Assembly: GCA_025362535.1 (NCBI GenBank)
Contig: JANYGE010000433.1
Location: 1-10,955 of the forward strand
Source of the DNA: Hyphomicrobiales bacterium
Lineage (GTDB): Bacteria; Pseudomonadota; Alphaproteobacteria; Rhizobiales; Aestuariivirgaceae
Length of the DNA: 10,955 nt
Direction of reading: 5' to 3'
Position 1 is the first letter of the stretch. Every line of letters starts with the position of its first letter. This document shows, piece after piece, positions 1-6,701 of the stretch. Position numbers and translations under genes: made by a program. The notes beneath the pieces are model-generated. The model worked only from the letters and a program-made list of their open reading frames with translations. It was not told the origin of the DNA and searched no databases.

Positions 1-11
1 CATCATTTGCT

Positions 12-722
12 TCAATCTGGGTTTTGCAGAAAAATCACATAGCCTTTGAAGTGTGGATTGCGAGCGAGTTTAGGTGGAGCCTGCCACTGGCCGCCTTGGA
101 TCAACCCGATGCGGAATGGAATTTTTAGGTTTTCAAGCTTCTCTAGATAGCGGCCATAATTTTTAATCGTGTGATGGCCTTGATAGGTTTGGATAATTAT
201 TTCATCCACTGTTCCAGCCAAAGCATTGAGGGATTTTGGTTCGGCCGTGGTGCTCCAATCGAGCAGACCAGTGATGCTGAGTTTCAATTCGGGTGGCAAT
301 CGGCGGCGCAGATGATTGAGAAAATTTGCATAGTCATCGAGGTGACGGGTCTTGGCATCGAAATCAATTTGCAGGCCCACCACAGTGTTTCCAGCCAATT
401 GCCAATTTTTCAAATGAAACTCGATTTGCTGAAAAATGCGCGCGGGCCACTGCAAGGTTTCAGCGCGGTAAACTATCCAAACAGCGGCTGTTTTAATGTG
501 CGGGGCTGCTGGCCTTTGCGCGATCATGCGTATGGTGGGTTTTGCTTCGATCTGGCCTTGTAGAATGTAAATGGTTTTGGCTTTGGCCAGAACTGGTTGC
601 GAGCGTACACCGGACCACAGCCAAAATGAATCGTAAGCAGATGCATCAACAGGTGCCGCCTGAGCTTGAGCACAAGTGAGAAGTGCGACCACTAAAAATG
701 AAAATAAGCGGGCGATAGACAT
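12..722 (-). CDS. Exported DUF3142 protein, glycoside-hydrolase-like
   Basis: The protein resembles the DUF3142 family, whose biochemical role I do not know to be established. From the start chosen here it is 236 residues. Residues 1-22 form a signal peptide (basic start, hydrophobic core, cleavage after AQA), so it should act in the periplasm or on the cell surface. The family core is visible as VGLQIDFDAKT with DFD at about 120-122, then RLPPELKLSITGLLDW ending near 156, then DEIIIQTYQG near 173-182. Alternating hydrophobic strands ending in acidic or aromatic residues suggest a TIM-barrel fold like glycoside hydrolases; this is inference. An in-frame ATG at 755 would add 11 residues ahead of the signal peptide. 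I prefer the ATG at 720-722 because it lies 2 bp after the stop of the upstream gene (TGAGAATG) and gives a clean signal peptide. It is the last gene of a three-gene run that may continue past the window edge. Confidence 0.8.
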   Translation of the reverse strand: MSIARLFSFLVVALLTCAQAQAAPVDASAYDSFWLWSGVRSQPVLAKAKTIYILQGQIEAKPTIRMIAQRPAAPHIKTAAVWIVYRAETLQWPARIFQQIEFHLKNWQLAGNTVVGLQIDFDAKTRHLDDYANFLNHLRRRLPPELKLSITGLLDWSTTAEPKSLNALAGTVDEIIIQTYQGHHTIKNYGRYLEKLENLKIPFRIGLIQGGQWQAPPKLARNPHFKGYVIFLQNPD

Positions 723-724
723 TC

Positions 725-2824
725 TCACCAATAGGTGTGCAGTGCTTTGGCCCATGGCGATGATGCGAACTCTGATTTCAATCGCTTATACCAGGCTTTG
801 CGTTGAGAGACGTCCACATCTTCGCCGCCACAGGTATTGTTGTTGGAAGGTGCATAGCAATTCACCGCCCGGTACAAGGCATAGGCCTTATCTTCTTTTG
901 AGGCTTTGCGATCGGCTATAACGACTTGGTAAATATGCTGGCGTGAAAAATCTTTGCCCGGGAATTGCGATGGCGAACCACCAATAGTGCCCGGGAGTGG
1001 TGGGTGATCAAGATCGGAATAATCAAAACCCTTGTCTCTGATAAATTCGGCAACGCAGAGCAGGGCAGTTAGGTTCTTTGAATTCACCGCCAATTTTTTG
1101 GCGCTTTCAAGCAATGATGGACAAATGAAATCAGCTGTTGATCCTTCCCAGGTAAAATCCGCAATGCTTGGCACATTTAAATAGACTTGCTGGGAGTCGG
1201 GGTTTGGAATTTGCGGTGGGGGAGGAATAGCAAAATCGCGGATGAAATCGGCATAGGCACCGCGGGTGATGTCCTTATAGAGAAGTGTTGCCAAAGCAAT
1301 ATGGCGTTCTGGAATTGCGGCATCGGGATTGCTGGCTTGCTGACGCAGGAGTTTTGCATTTGCACTATGAGCCAATAAAAGCGCCCGCACATAAGCATCT
1401 TTAACAGGTGAATCCGGCTCAAAGATTTTTTCAACCGTAGCGGTTTTTTCATCATGCAGGGCCAGAGCAATTTCTAAAACCGGCCTCTGCAAAGGTTTCT
1501 GTGCTGATGACAAAAGCTTCACCCACAGATCACCCGCATTTGGATAATTCAATTTATCAAGCGCCAGGCCACGCAGCGTTTGGCGGCTGAACTCCAAGTA
1601 GGTTGAAGGGGCGGTCGCAGAAGGCGCAGGGATGTCTGCCAAAACATCACTCGGCTTATTGGCCACATAAAACGCATGGGCTGCCAATAGATAATCATAG
1701 AGCGGCATATTATTGGCAAAGAGGGAGCGCTGGGCTTCCAGTTCGGCTTTGGTGATTGGCGGCTTGGGCGGGGTATCATCATCGGCAACTGGTGAGTGGC
1801 GCATCAAACGCAAATCTCTGACGGCAAGAAAAACGGGGTCTGTGAGGTTTAAAGCATCGGCGCCAGCGAGAAATTTTGCATCAATCTCAAGCACGAGATC
1901 AGAATCACTTAGATTTCTAATGTTCGGATTTGTTTGCGTGATCTGGTCGCTATATTGCGCCATCAGCTTTTCCTGATTGTTGCCCAGCCAATAGACGCGG
2001 CGCAACAGGCCATGGGCAGAAGCCGATAGACTGCTGTTCGGATAGGCCGATAAAAATGCTTGAAATTCTGTTTCTGAATTTTTGAGATTGATGGGCTCAA
2101 CCTTGGCAATTTCAATTGATCCATAATCATCGAAAGCATCGAGTTGCGCTACGTTAAGATCAACGCGGGCGATCATATAGGTTGCGGTTTCTTTCAACCA
2201 CGGTTGTGCTGCATTTTGTAAGGATTGGAACTGCTGCTTTGCCGTAACAAAGTCACCCTCATAGAAGGCTGCGCTGCCAGCAAGATAGCTTGCGAATTCT
2301 TTAGCAGCGGGTGAGGCGGCAAGCTTGAGAGCATCAGTGCCGAGTGTAGAAAACTGATCTGGTTTGGTGCAGTTCAACTGGCCAATGGCTTTGCGCGTTT
2401 CTGAAAGCTTTTCGCGTTCTTCTTTGGCAAGTGCTGGTGTGTTGGCGAGGGCTTGTTCAAACAGAGTTACACCAAGCTCATTGCTGAGACATCTTGAGCC
2501 CTCACCATAGGCGAAGGTGCTTTGCTCAGTGCCACTGGCCCCTGATTGGAAGGCCTGTTGAAACTCGTAAAGGAAGCGCGGTGAAGCTGTTTCAAGTGTT
2601 GCGGGATTTAGTTTTATTTTGTCAGGATGAAAATCCATCATCAGCAATTGCAAATTGGCGCGCGTATCATTGCCAGGGCTCAGCAAGGCAGAATTATCAC
2701 ATTCCGAATAATCAGTTCGCGACAGTGTCCAACTGGGAACGCAGCCTATATCACTGCTGGCCTGGACGGGTGATGCTAAAAGCCAAGCTAAGGTTGAGAT
2801 GAGGGCGAAAAGACTTTTGCGCAT
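725..2824 (-). CDS. Large exported helical-repeat protein of unknown function
   Basis: I do not recognise a named family. The 699-residue product starts with a signal peptide (residues 1-22, cleavage after PVQA) and has no later membrane span, so it should be periplasmic or surface-exposed. The body is largely helical. Segments such as residues 172-225 (FYEGDFVTAKQQFQ) and 250-275 (FQAFLSAYPNSSLSASAHGLL) look like degenerate tetratricopeptide repeats, suggesting a solenoid scaffold. A Pro-rich linker lies near 347-357 and another near 532-543. Eight cysteines remain after the signal peptide (28, 42, 112, 152, 568, 590, 656, 665), placed mostly near the two ends, which fits disulphides in an oxidising compartment. 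The C terminus is rich in Trp and Tyr and ends HTYW. A GAGG motif precedes the ATG. The stop is 2 bp from the start of the DUF3142 gene, so the two are probably translated together and act in the same envelope process. Confidence 0.8.
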   Translation of the reverse strand: MRKSLFALISTLAWLLASPVQASSDIGCVPSWTLSRTDYSECDNSALLSPGNDTRANLQLLMMDFHPDKIKLNPATLETASPRFLYEFQQAFQSGASGTEQSTFAYGEGSRCLSNELGVTLFEQALANTPALAKEEREKLSETRKAIGQLNCTKPDQFSTLGTDALKLAASPAAKEFASYLAGSAAFYEGDFVTAKQQFQSLQNAAQPWLKETATYMIARVDLNVAQLDAFDDYGSIEIAKVEPINLKNSETEFQAFLSAYPNSSLSASAHGLLRRVYWLGNNQEKLMAQYSDQITQTNPNIRNLSDSDLVLEIDAKFLAGADALNLTDPVFLAVRDLRLMRHSPVADDDTPPKPPITKAELEAQRSLFANNMPLYDYLLAAHAFYVANKPSDVLADIPAPSATAPSTYLEFSRQTLRGLALDKLNYPNAGDLWVKLLSSAQKPLQRPVLEIALALHDEKTATVEKIFEPDSPVKDAYVRALLLAHSANAKLLRQQASNPDAAIPERHIALATLLYKDITRGAYADFIRDFAIPPPPQIPNPDSQQVYLNVPSIADFTWEGSTADFICPSLLESAKKLAVNSKNLTALLCVAEFIRDKGFDYSDLDHPPLPGTIGGSPSQFPGKDFSRQHIYQVVIADRKASKEDKAYALYRAVNCYAPSNNNTCGGEDVDVSQRKAWYKRLKSEFASSPWAKALHTYW

Positions 2825-2894
2825 GCTGGCCTCATGGTGTGGGTTGCGTGATGCTGTCAGTCTGGCGGCTCAGCGGACAGAATTCAAGACTTAC

Positions 2895-3800
2895 TCAGCC
2901 TGAGTTTTTTTGCAGCGCTCTGATACGTTGGGCGAGGCTGATGACATTGGCCATCGCACCAGATTTTTTGGGCGGCGATTCCGGAGCTGCTTTAATCTCT
3001 GGAGGTGATTTTTCATCTCCTCCCGGGTTAAGCACATTCATTTCTTCAACTGGCTCTGACACGGTGGTTTCGACCAGTTGCGGGTCAATATTTTCTAGTT
3101 GGCTGGCGGCTTCAAGACTCTCGGGCACTATCGTATTGCCATCGCGTTGATTGCTCATTTGAGTGGAAATAGATGTGAGTTCCGCCACGCGTTGGAGCAA
3201 CCGATTTTCACTGGTATCGGTTTTTTCGGTTGTCTTGTTCTCATCGTCCGAGCGTAAAGCCGTTTGCAATTCGTTGCCGAGTGTTGACACAAGTTGGCCT
3301 TTGTCACGCAAGTTGGACGAGAGCTGGGCAATCAGCGAAGCTTGCCTTGCGATTTCGGTGTCTTTCTGCACCACTTCTTTGCCGTAGCGATCAATGGCAT
3401 CAGCACAGGCGGCCAAATCGGCCTTATACAATTCCAGTTGGTTGACGAGTGTGCCCACTTCATGGTCGCGGTTATTGATCAATTCGTCACGGCGTTCCAT
3501 CTCAACCGTCATCGACTGCACACGGTTCCGGTTGCGCGAGACTTCGGCCATTTGTTCGGTCATGCGGGCTTTTATATCGTCCAAGCGAAGCTCGAGTTTG
3601 CGCGCCATCATGGCATGCTCAGCGCGCAGGCGGTCGCGGTCAGCCTGAAGTTCAAGCATTGCTACGGGAATTTGCTTGGCCTGTTTACGTGCGCCTAAGC
3701 GCATGGCCATGCTCCAAAAACCACGGGCGACAAGGAGTACAATAACCAGAGCAAGAGCAAAACCCAGTGCAACAAGCATTAGAGTCTCAGATTGAGACAT
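2895..3800 (-). CDS. Inner-membrane-anchored coiled-coil protein
   Basis: The 301-residue protein has one N-terminal membrane span (about residues 7-29, very hydrophobic), a basic stretch just after it (MAMRLGARKQAKQ), and then a long charged helix from about 47 to 185 with heptad-like spacing of Leu, Met and Ile. The tail from about 225 to 285 is Pro/Glu-rich and probably disordered, ending with a short helical segment (NVISLAQRIRALQ). The basic stretch places the coiled coil in the cytoplasm by the positive-inside rule. Similar single-span coiled-coil proteins of unknown function are, as I recall, conserved in Hyphomicrobiales. The start is preceded by GGGG about 8 bp upstream. The gene is followed after 70 bp by the 699-residue exported protein in the same direction. 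Together they could connect the cytoplasm with a periplasmic partner. Function is unknown. Confidence 0.75.
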   Translation of the reverse strand: MSQSETLMLVALGFALALVIVLLVARGFWSMAMRLGARKQAKQIPVAMLELQADRDRLRAEHAMMARKLELRLDDIKARMTEQMAEVSRNRNRVQSMTVEMERRDELINNRDHEVGTLVNQLELYKADLAACADAIDRYGKEVVQKDTEIARQASLIAQLSSNLRDKGQLVSTLGNELQTALRSDDENKTTEKTDTSENRLLQRVAELTSISTQMSNQRDGNTIVPESLEAASQLENIDPQLVETTVSEPVEEMNVLNPGGDEKSPPEIKAAPESPPKKSGAMANVISLAQRIRALQKNSG

Positions 3801-3904
3801 AGCAAAACCCCGCTAAAACAAACTATTAGCCTTTGGCTGCAGTTCAGCAAAGACCAGACTACCCCCCACGTTTAAACTCTTAGCGGGTAATTTGTTTTGT
3901 TGCG

Positions 3905-3912
3905 ATGGTTAA
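3905..3912 (-). promoter_or_regulatory. CtrA half-site upstream of coiled-coil operon
   Basis: On the minus strand this reads TTAACCAT, the extended CtrA half-site reported for alphaproteobacteria. It lies about 105 bp upstream of the coiled-coil gene start in the 178-bp gap after eipA. A left-hand TTAA at the usual 7-bp spacing is poor (CAAA). An A/T-rich stretch lies on the far side at 3928-3942. Binding is inferred from sequence only. Confidence 0.4.
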
Positions 3913-3978
3913 GCGCTATTTTGAGAAGAAATATTTTTATAAAGCGAACTTGGTTGTCACAAAAAAGGTGTTTAGCCC

Positions 3979-4572
3979 TTAAAACGGGTTCCAAGTTGGG
4001 TGCTTGGAATATTTAAGATAGCCGATATTGGCTCCAAGTCTGGCACCTAGTCCGGTCCGGATCGGGGCCATAACGATTTCGTCTTTACGTTGGAAATTAA
4101 CACCCAGACCGCCGACCAAATAGGCCGAACCTTCAACGCCGGCAAAGCGGCTGTAAAGATCTTCTGGCGATTGTGAGTTGTAAACCAGGGTTAAAGTGCG
4201 CGAACCATTGCCACCGAAATCAAAACCAATGGATGGGCCCTGCCAATAAATGTGCTTTTGCGCCCCGTTTTTGTAATAGATCGTGCCTTCGCCATAGCGC
4301 AAGCCGCCGACAATAGCGCCAGAACCTTCTTCACCCACAATGTAAGCTGAAGGTTGGCCTTGATTTTGGAAGACATATTCAACAGCTTCAGCAAGGCCGC
4401 GTGTGGTTTTGCCAAAGAACTGATGACCTTTGGTCAAAATTTCGTCGCTGGAATAAGTGTCGTTGCTTTCGTATTTTGAGGTGCTGCCCGTGGTTTGTGC
4501 GGCGGCCAATCCAACAAAGCCCAAGCCTAAAGTGAGTGTTAAAGCCAATGTGCGCATGCGGTTTTTCATCAT
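3979..4572 (-). CDS. eipA: EipA, DUF1134 periplasmic envelope-integrity protein
   Basis: EipA is a periplasmic protein of the DUF1134 family. In Brucella abortus it is needed for envelope-stress resistance and virulence, is reported to be under CtrA control, and lies beside chpT. From the ATG at 4570-4572 the product is 197 residues, close to the usual length of about 198. Residues 1 to about 25 form a signal peptide ending LAAA before QTTGS. The mature part carries the family's glycine-rich core (YIVGEEGSGAIVGGLRYGEG, then GPSIGFDFGGNGSRTL) and a C-terminal GVNFQRKDEIVMAPIRTGLG segment. An in-frame ATG at 4650 would add 26 residues that do not look like a signal sequence, while the chosen start has GAGAG/AAGG upstream. 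It follows cysQ in the same direction after 135 bp, with its own candidate CtrA half-site. Confidence 0.9.
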   Translation of the reverse strand: MMKNRMRTLALTLTLGLGFVGLAAAQTTGSTSKYESNDTYSSDEILTKGHQFFGKTTRGLAEAVEYVFQNQGQPSAYIVGEEGSGAIVGGLRYGEGTIYYKNGAQKHIYWQGPSIGFDFGGNGSRTLTLVYNSQSPEDLYSRFAGVEGSAYLVGGLGVNFQRKDEIVMAPIRTGLGARLGANIGYLKYSKHPTWNPF

Positions 4573-4682
4573 ACTCTCAAACCTTATTCCAGATGTTGAT
4601 GCCACTTGTGCCTCTAGAAAGGGGCGCAAGCGCGGCAAAAATTCGTTCAAGCTAAGGTTTTAGCGAAGCTTGCTTTCGGCTT

Positions 4683-4701
4683 GGTTAATGAAATGAGAAT
4701 C
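4683..4701 (-). promoter_or_regulatory. CtrA half-site with adjacent GANTC, eipA upstream region
   Basis: On the minus strand 4683-4688 reads TTAACC, the CtrA half-site, about 110 bp upstream of the eipA start. A GAATC site (CcrM methylation motif) lies at 4697-4701. The left TTAA half at 7-bp spacing is degenerate (TTCT). Direct CtrA control of eipA in Brucella supports the reading, but binding here is inferred. Confidence 0.4.
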
Positions 4702-4707
4702 TGGGGA

Positions 4708-5490
4708 TCAGGCCGAAGCAATAAAGGCGGGGTTATCGAAGCCGCGATGTTTCTTGCCATAGAGGAAGGGTGCGCCATCAGAACCCTTAACTGTGCCGCC
4801 TGCCGCAGCCAGAACGGCGTGACCTGCCGCGGTATCCCATTCCATGGTGCGGCCAAAGCGGGGGTATAGGTCAGCCTTGCCCTCAGCAATCGTGCAGAAT
4901 TTGAGAGATGAGCCTGCGCCAATCAATTCTGCGACTTTGACAGTTGAAAGGTAGGCATCCGTGGCAGCGTCACGGTGCGAACGGCTGGCAAGCACTGTTG
5001 CTCCTGTGGCTGGACAGTGGCGCACCGCAATCTTTTGCCAGGTTCTCGGTAGTGGTTGGCCGGGAGAGATTCTCGCCTTGGCGCTGCCTTGCCCGATTTC
5101 ACCCCAATAGAGCCAGGCAATTGCTGGGGCATAGACAACACCTGCTGAAACCGCGCCATTTTGAATTAAGGCAATGTTGACGGTGAATTCGCCATTGCGC
5201 GAAATAAACTCCTTGGTGCCATCCAGAGGATCCACCAAAAAGAACTGGCTGGCGATTTCAGGAATGCGCCCAGCGGCCACGGCTTCCTCAGCGATCACAG
5301 GAATGTCTGGAAAATGTTGGGTAAGGCCCTTTAGAATGATAGCTTCGGCCCGCTCATCGGCTTCGGTAACGGGGGAAGCATCGGTTTTGGCATGTGAGGC
5401 AAAATCAGTGGCATATATATCCATGATCAAATTGCCAGCGCTTTGGGCGAGTTCGATCATGGTTTGCAGCATGGGAGAGGGCGTTATCAT
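4708..5490 (-). CDS. cysQ: CysQ-type 3'(2'),5'-bisphosphate nucleotidase
   Basis: This 260-residue cytoplasmic enzyme belongs to the inositol monophosphatase superfamily. CysQ removes the 3'-phosphate from adenosine 3',5'-bisphosphate (PAP), a by-product of PAPS-dependent sulfate transfer, giving AMP and phosphate. All magnesium-site motifs are present: EE at 68-69, DPLDGT at 87-92 and WDTAAG at 218-223. The text after the second motif (KEFISRNGEFTVNIAL) is the hallmark that separates CysQ from inositol monophosphatase and HisN. Length is normal. The ATG at 5490 has only a weak ribosome-binding site, and Met7 is an alternative start. The gene is divergent from chpT across about 108 bp and precedes eipA in the same direction. 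A PAPS-dependent sulfotransferase-like gene occurs elsewhere in the window (9561-10289), a possible but unproven metabolic link. Confidence 0.87.
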   Translation of the reverse strand: MITPSPMLQTMIELAQSAGNLIMDIYATDFASHAKTDASPVTEADERAEAIILKGLTQHFPDIPVIAEEAVAAGRIPEIASQFFLVDPLDGTKEFISRNGEFTVNIALIQNGAVSAGVVYAPAIAWLYWGEIGQGSAKARISPGQPLPRTWQKIAVRHCPATGATVLASRSHRDAATDAYLSTVKVAELIGAGSSLKFCTIAEGKADLYPRFGRTMEWDTAAGHAVLAAAGGTVKGSDGAPFLYGKKHRGFDNPAFIASA

Positions 5491-5578
5491 AAGGCGTTCT
5501 TATCTGAGCCGGATGTTTCGTCAATGCTCAATCTTCTGGGCGGAAATGTTCTGGCTTATTTGATATAGCTAGAGGCAC

Positions 5579-5583
5579 GAATC
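5579..5583. promoter_or_regulatory. GANTC (CcrM) site upstream of chpT
   Basis: GAATC sits 15 bp before the chpT start codon in the cysQ-chpT divergent region. GANTC sites in promoters of alphaproteobacterial cell-cycle genes can make transcription respond to the methylation state through CcrM and GcrA. A single site can also occur by chance. Confidence 0.35.
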
Positions 5584-5598
5584 ACTTTGGATGGGGCC

Positions 5599-6246
5599 AT
5601 GACACTTACAACTCGACTTTCCGATCTCGATCTTGCTGCACTCTTATGCTCGCGGGTGTGTCATGATGTGATTTCTCCGGTGGGTGCTATCGCCAATGGG
5701 CTTGAGTTGATGGATGATCCTGAGACTGATGCGGAGTTGCGGGCGACGGCATTGGATATGGTGCGCTCCTCGGCCAAGACTGCGACTGCCAAGCTTAAAT
5801 TCTGCCGGATTGCCTTTGGTGCGGCTGGTTCGGCCGGAGCTCTTATTGATCTTACTGAAGCAGGCGAAGTGGCCAAGGCTTTTGTCGGCGAAGAAAAAGT
5901 GAAGCTGGATTGGCAAGCGCCACGTGAGAACAAGCCGAAACAAGAAGTGAAGCTTTTGCTCAACATGCTGCTCATCGCCCTTGCCGGAATTCCGCGGGGT
6001 GGTGTGGTTACAGTTTCTGCCGAAGGCGAAAACCTAATCGTACGCGCCAAGGGGGAGCGGGCCAAGATTAATGAGGCGATGGCTGCGGCTCTAAATGGCA
6101 CAGCAGATCTAACAACACTCGATGCCAGACTTGTTCAACCTTACTATGCCCGCATTTTGGCGGCGTCCGCCAACAAAACCCTGCATATGGTAATGGAGAG
6201 CGAAGACACTGTGGCGGTTACGGCTTTGGCGATTGTACCAGCCTGA
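5599..6246 (+). CDS. chpT: ChpT histidine phosphotransferase
   Basis: ChpT accepts phosphate from the hybrid kinase CckA and passes it to CtrA and CpdR in the alphaproteobacterial cell-cycle phosphorelay; it acts in the cytoplasm as a dimer. The product is 215 residues from the ATG at 5599. The dimerisation/phosphotransfer helix contains LCSRVCHDVISPVGAIANGL, with the phospho-accepting His at 22 followed by Asp 23. The C-terminal half is a degenerate ATPase-like domain without recognisable ATP-binding N, G1 or G2 boxes, as expected for ChpT. A longer frame starts at a TTG (5587). I prefer the ATG because it puts the His at the usual position near residue 22 and has a purine-rich GGATGGGG just upstream. 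The gene is divergent from cysQ, and ctrA lies about 1.8 kb downstream, separated by a pilin gene and a peroxidase gene. Confidence 0.94.
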   Translation: MTLTTRLSDLDLAALLCSRVCHDVISPVGAIANGLELMDDPETDAELRATALDMVRSSAKTATAKLKFCRIAFGAAGSAGALIDLTEAGEVAKAFVGEEKVKLDWQAPRENKPKQEVKLLLNMLLIALAGIPRGGVVTVSAEGENLIVRAKGERAKINEAMAAALNGTADLTTLDARLVQPYYARILAASANKTLHMVMESEDTVAVTALAIVPA

Positions 6247-6272
6247 TAAGCCCGGGTTTTATTTGTAGATTT

Positions 6273-6278
6273 TTAACC
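6273..6278 (+). promoter_or_regulatory. CtrA half-site between chpT and the pilin gene
   Basis: TTAACC lies 27 bp after the chpT stop and about 165 bp upstream of the pilin start. The left half at 7-bp spacing is TTTG, so only the strong half is conserved. It may act together with the paired TTAA box at 6335-6348. Inferred from sequence. Confidence 0.3.
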
Positions 6279-6334
6279 ACGTGGCAAAACACTGGCCCAA
6301 AATGGCCAAATACATCCAATTGCACCTTCTAATT

Positions 6335-6365
6335 TTAATTCTCTTTAAGGGGTCTCAGCTAATTT
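6335..6365 (+). promoter_or_regulatory. Candidate CtrA-dependent promoter of the Flp pilin gene
   Basis: Two TTAA half-sites, at 6335-6338 and 6345-6348, are separated by 6 bp; the CtrA consensus has 7. They would cover the -35 region of a promoter whose -10 is TAATTT at 6360-6365, giving a leader of about 70 nt before the pilin ATG. In Caulobacter the pilin gene pilA is activated by CtrA, which fits this arrangement. The leader has short, partly pairing stretches (CTAGCA at 6379-6384 with TGTTAG at 6419-6424). Confidence 0.4.
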
Positions 6366-6443
6366 CAACCCATACCCGCTAGCAACCACGCACAAGCAAG
6401 GTCTGGGGGGATGTGTGCTGTTAGTAACAATTGGAGAGATTAA

Positions 6444-6599
6444 ATGAACAAGTTTTTGAAAGACGAATCCGGCGCAACTGCAATTGAGTATGGCCTGATC
6501 GCTGCTGCTATGTCAGTTGCTTTGCTCGCTGCAATGCCATCAATCACAACCAACCTGACCACGAAGTTTGCCACAATCGGTACAGCTATCGGTAAGTAA
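6444..6599 (+). CDS. Flp/Fap type IVb pilin precursor
   Basis: This 51-residue gene encodes a Flp-type pilin, the subunit of tight-adherence (Tad) pili. The short basic leader MNKFLKDESG ends in Gly10, where a prepilin peptidase (TadV/CpaA type) would cut before ATAIEYGLI. Glu at position +5 of the mature protein and the following Tyr are the Flp hallmark. A hydrophobic helix (GLIAAAMSVALLAAM) follows, then a Thr-rich tail (ITTNLTTKFATIGTAIGK). The mature subunit would be 41 residues. GGAGAG at 6433-6438 is a good ribosome-binding site 5 bp from the ATG. The gene stands alone, with no tad/cpa assembly genes in the window, so assembly genes must lie elsewhere. A strong terminator follows directly, consistent with an abundant single-gene transcript. 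Confidence 0.94.
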   Translation: MNKFLKDESGATAIEYGLIAAAMSVALLAAMPSITTNLTTKFATIGTAIGK

Positions 6600-6622
6600 T
6601 ATTTGGTCCATTGGACCGAAGG

Positions 6623-6650
6623 AAAACCCCGGCTTATGGCCGGGGTTTTT
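6623..6650 (+). terminator. Rho-independent terminator of the pilin gene
   Basis: CCCCGGC (6627-6633) pairs with GCCGGGG (6639-6645) around a 5-nt loop, and the flanking AAAA/TTTT extends the stem into a T5 run at 6646-6650. A second small hairpin (GGTCC, ATT, GGACC) lies just before it at 6605-6617. The A-run on the other side means it could also stop transcription of the convergent peroxidase gene. Confidence 0.92.
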
Positions 6651-6667
6651 GTTTTGATTACTGCTCA

Positions 6668-6701
6668 GCTGTGTCGGTCAGGGTGCTGTGTCAGTCAGGG
6701 T
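6668..6701. repeat. 17-bp tandem duplication at the peroxidase gene 3' end
   Basis: GCTGTGTCGGTCAGGGT (6668-6684) is followed directly by GCTGTGTCAGTCAGGGT (6685-6701), with one mismatch. Because 17 is not a multiple of 3, the extra copy changes the reading frame at the end of the minus-strand gene and supplies its present TGA stop at 6678-6680. With a single copy the frame would read on to TLTDTAEQ and a TAA at 6658-6660. Confidence 0.9.

Noticed and set aside
1..6. ATGATG on the minus strand just after the DUF3142 gene, a possible start of a fourth operon gene
   Set aside because: Only six bases are inside the window, so a gene cannot be supported.
2854..2880. Possible hairpin (CTGTC/GACAG) in the 70-bp gap upstream of the 699-residue gene
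   Set aside because: Only a 5-bp outer stem with mismatches inside and no T-run; too weak to call an attenuator or terminator.
3294..3698. 134-residue plus-strand ORF antisense to the coiled-coil gene
   Set aside because: Antisense to a frame with clear membrane and coiled-coil signals, and without its own start signals.
3961..3981. Possible eipA terminator (imperfect GTTT/AAAC stem followed by a T-run on the minus strand)
   Set aside because: The stem is short and imperfect; not distinguishable from an A/T-rich gap.
5591..5602. Mini-ORF ATGGGGCCATGA overlapping the chpT start
   Set aside because: Three codons with no clear ribosome-binding site; most likely a by-product of the chpT start region.
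5661..6101. 146-residue minus-strand ORF antisense to chpT
   Set aside because: Low-complexity Ser/Ala/Pro composition typical of a reverse-frame shadow of a coding gene.
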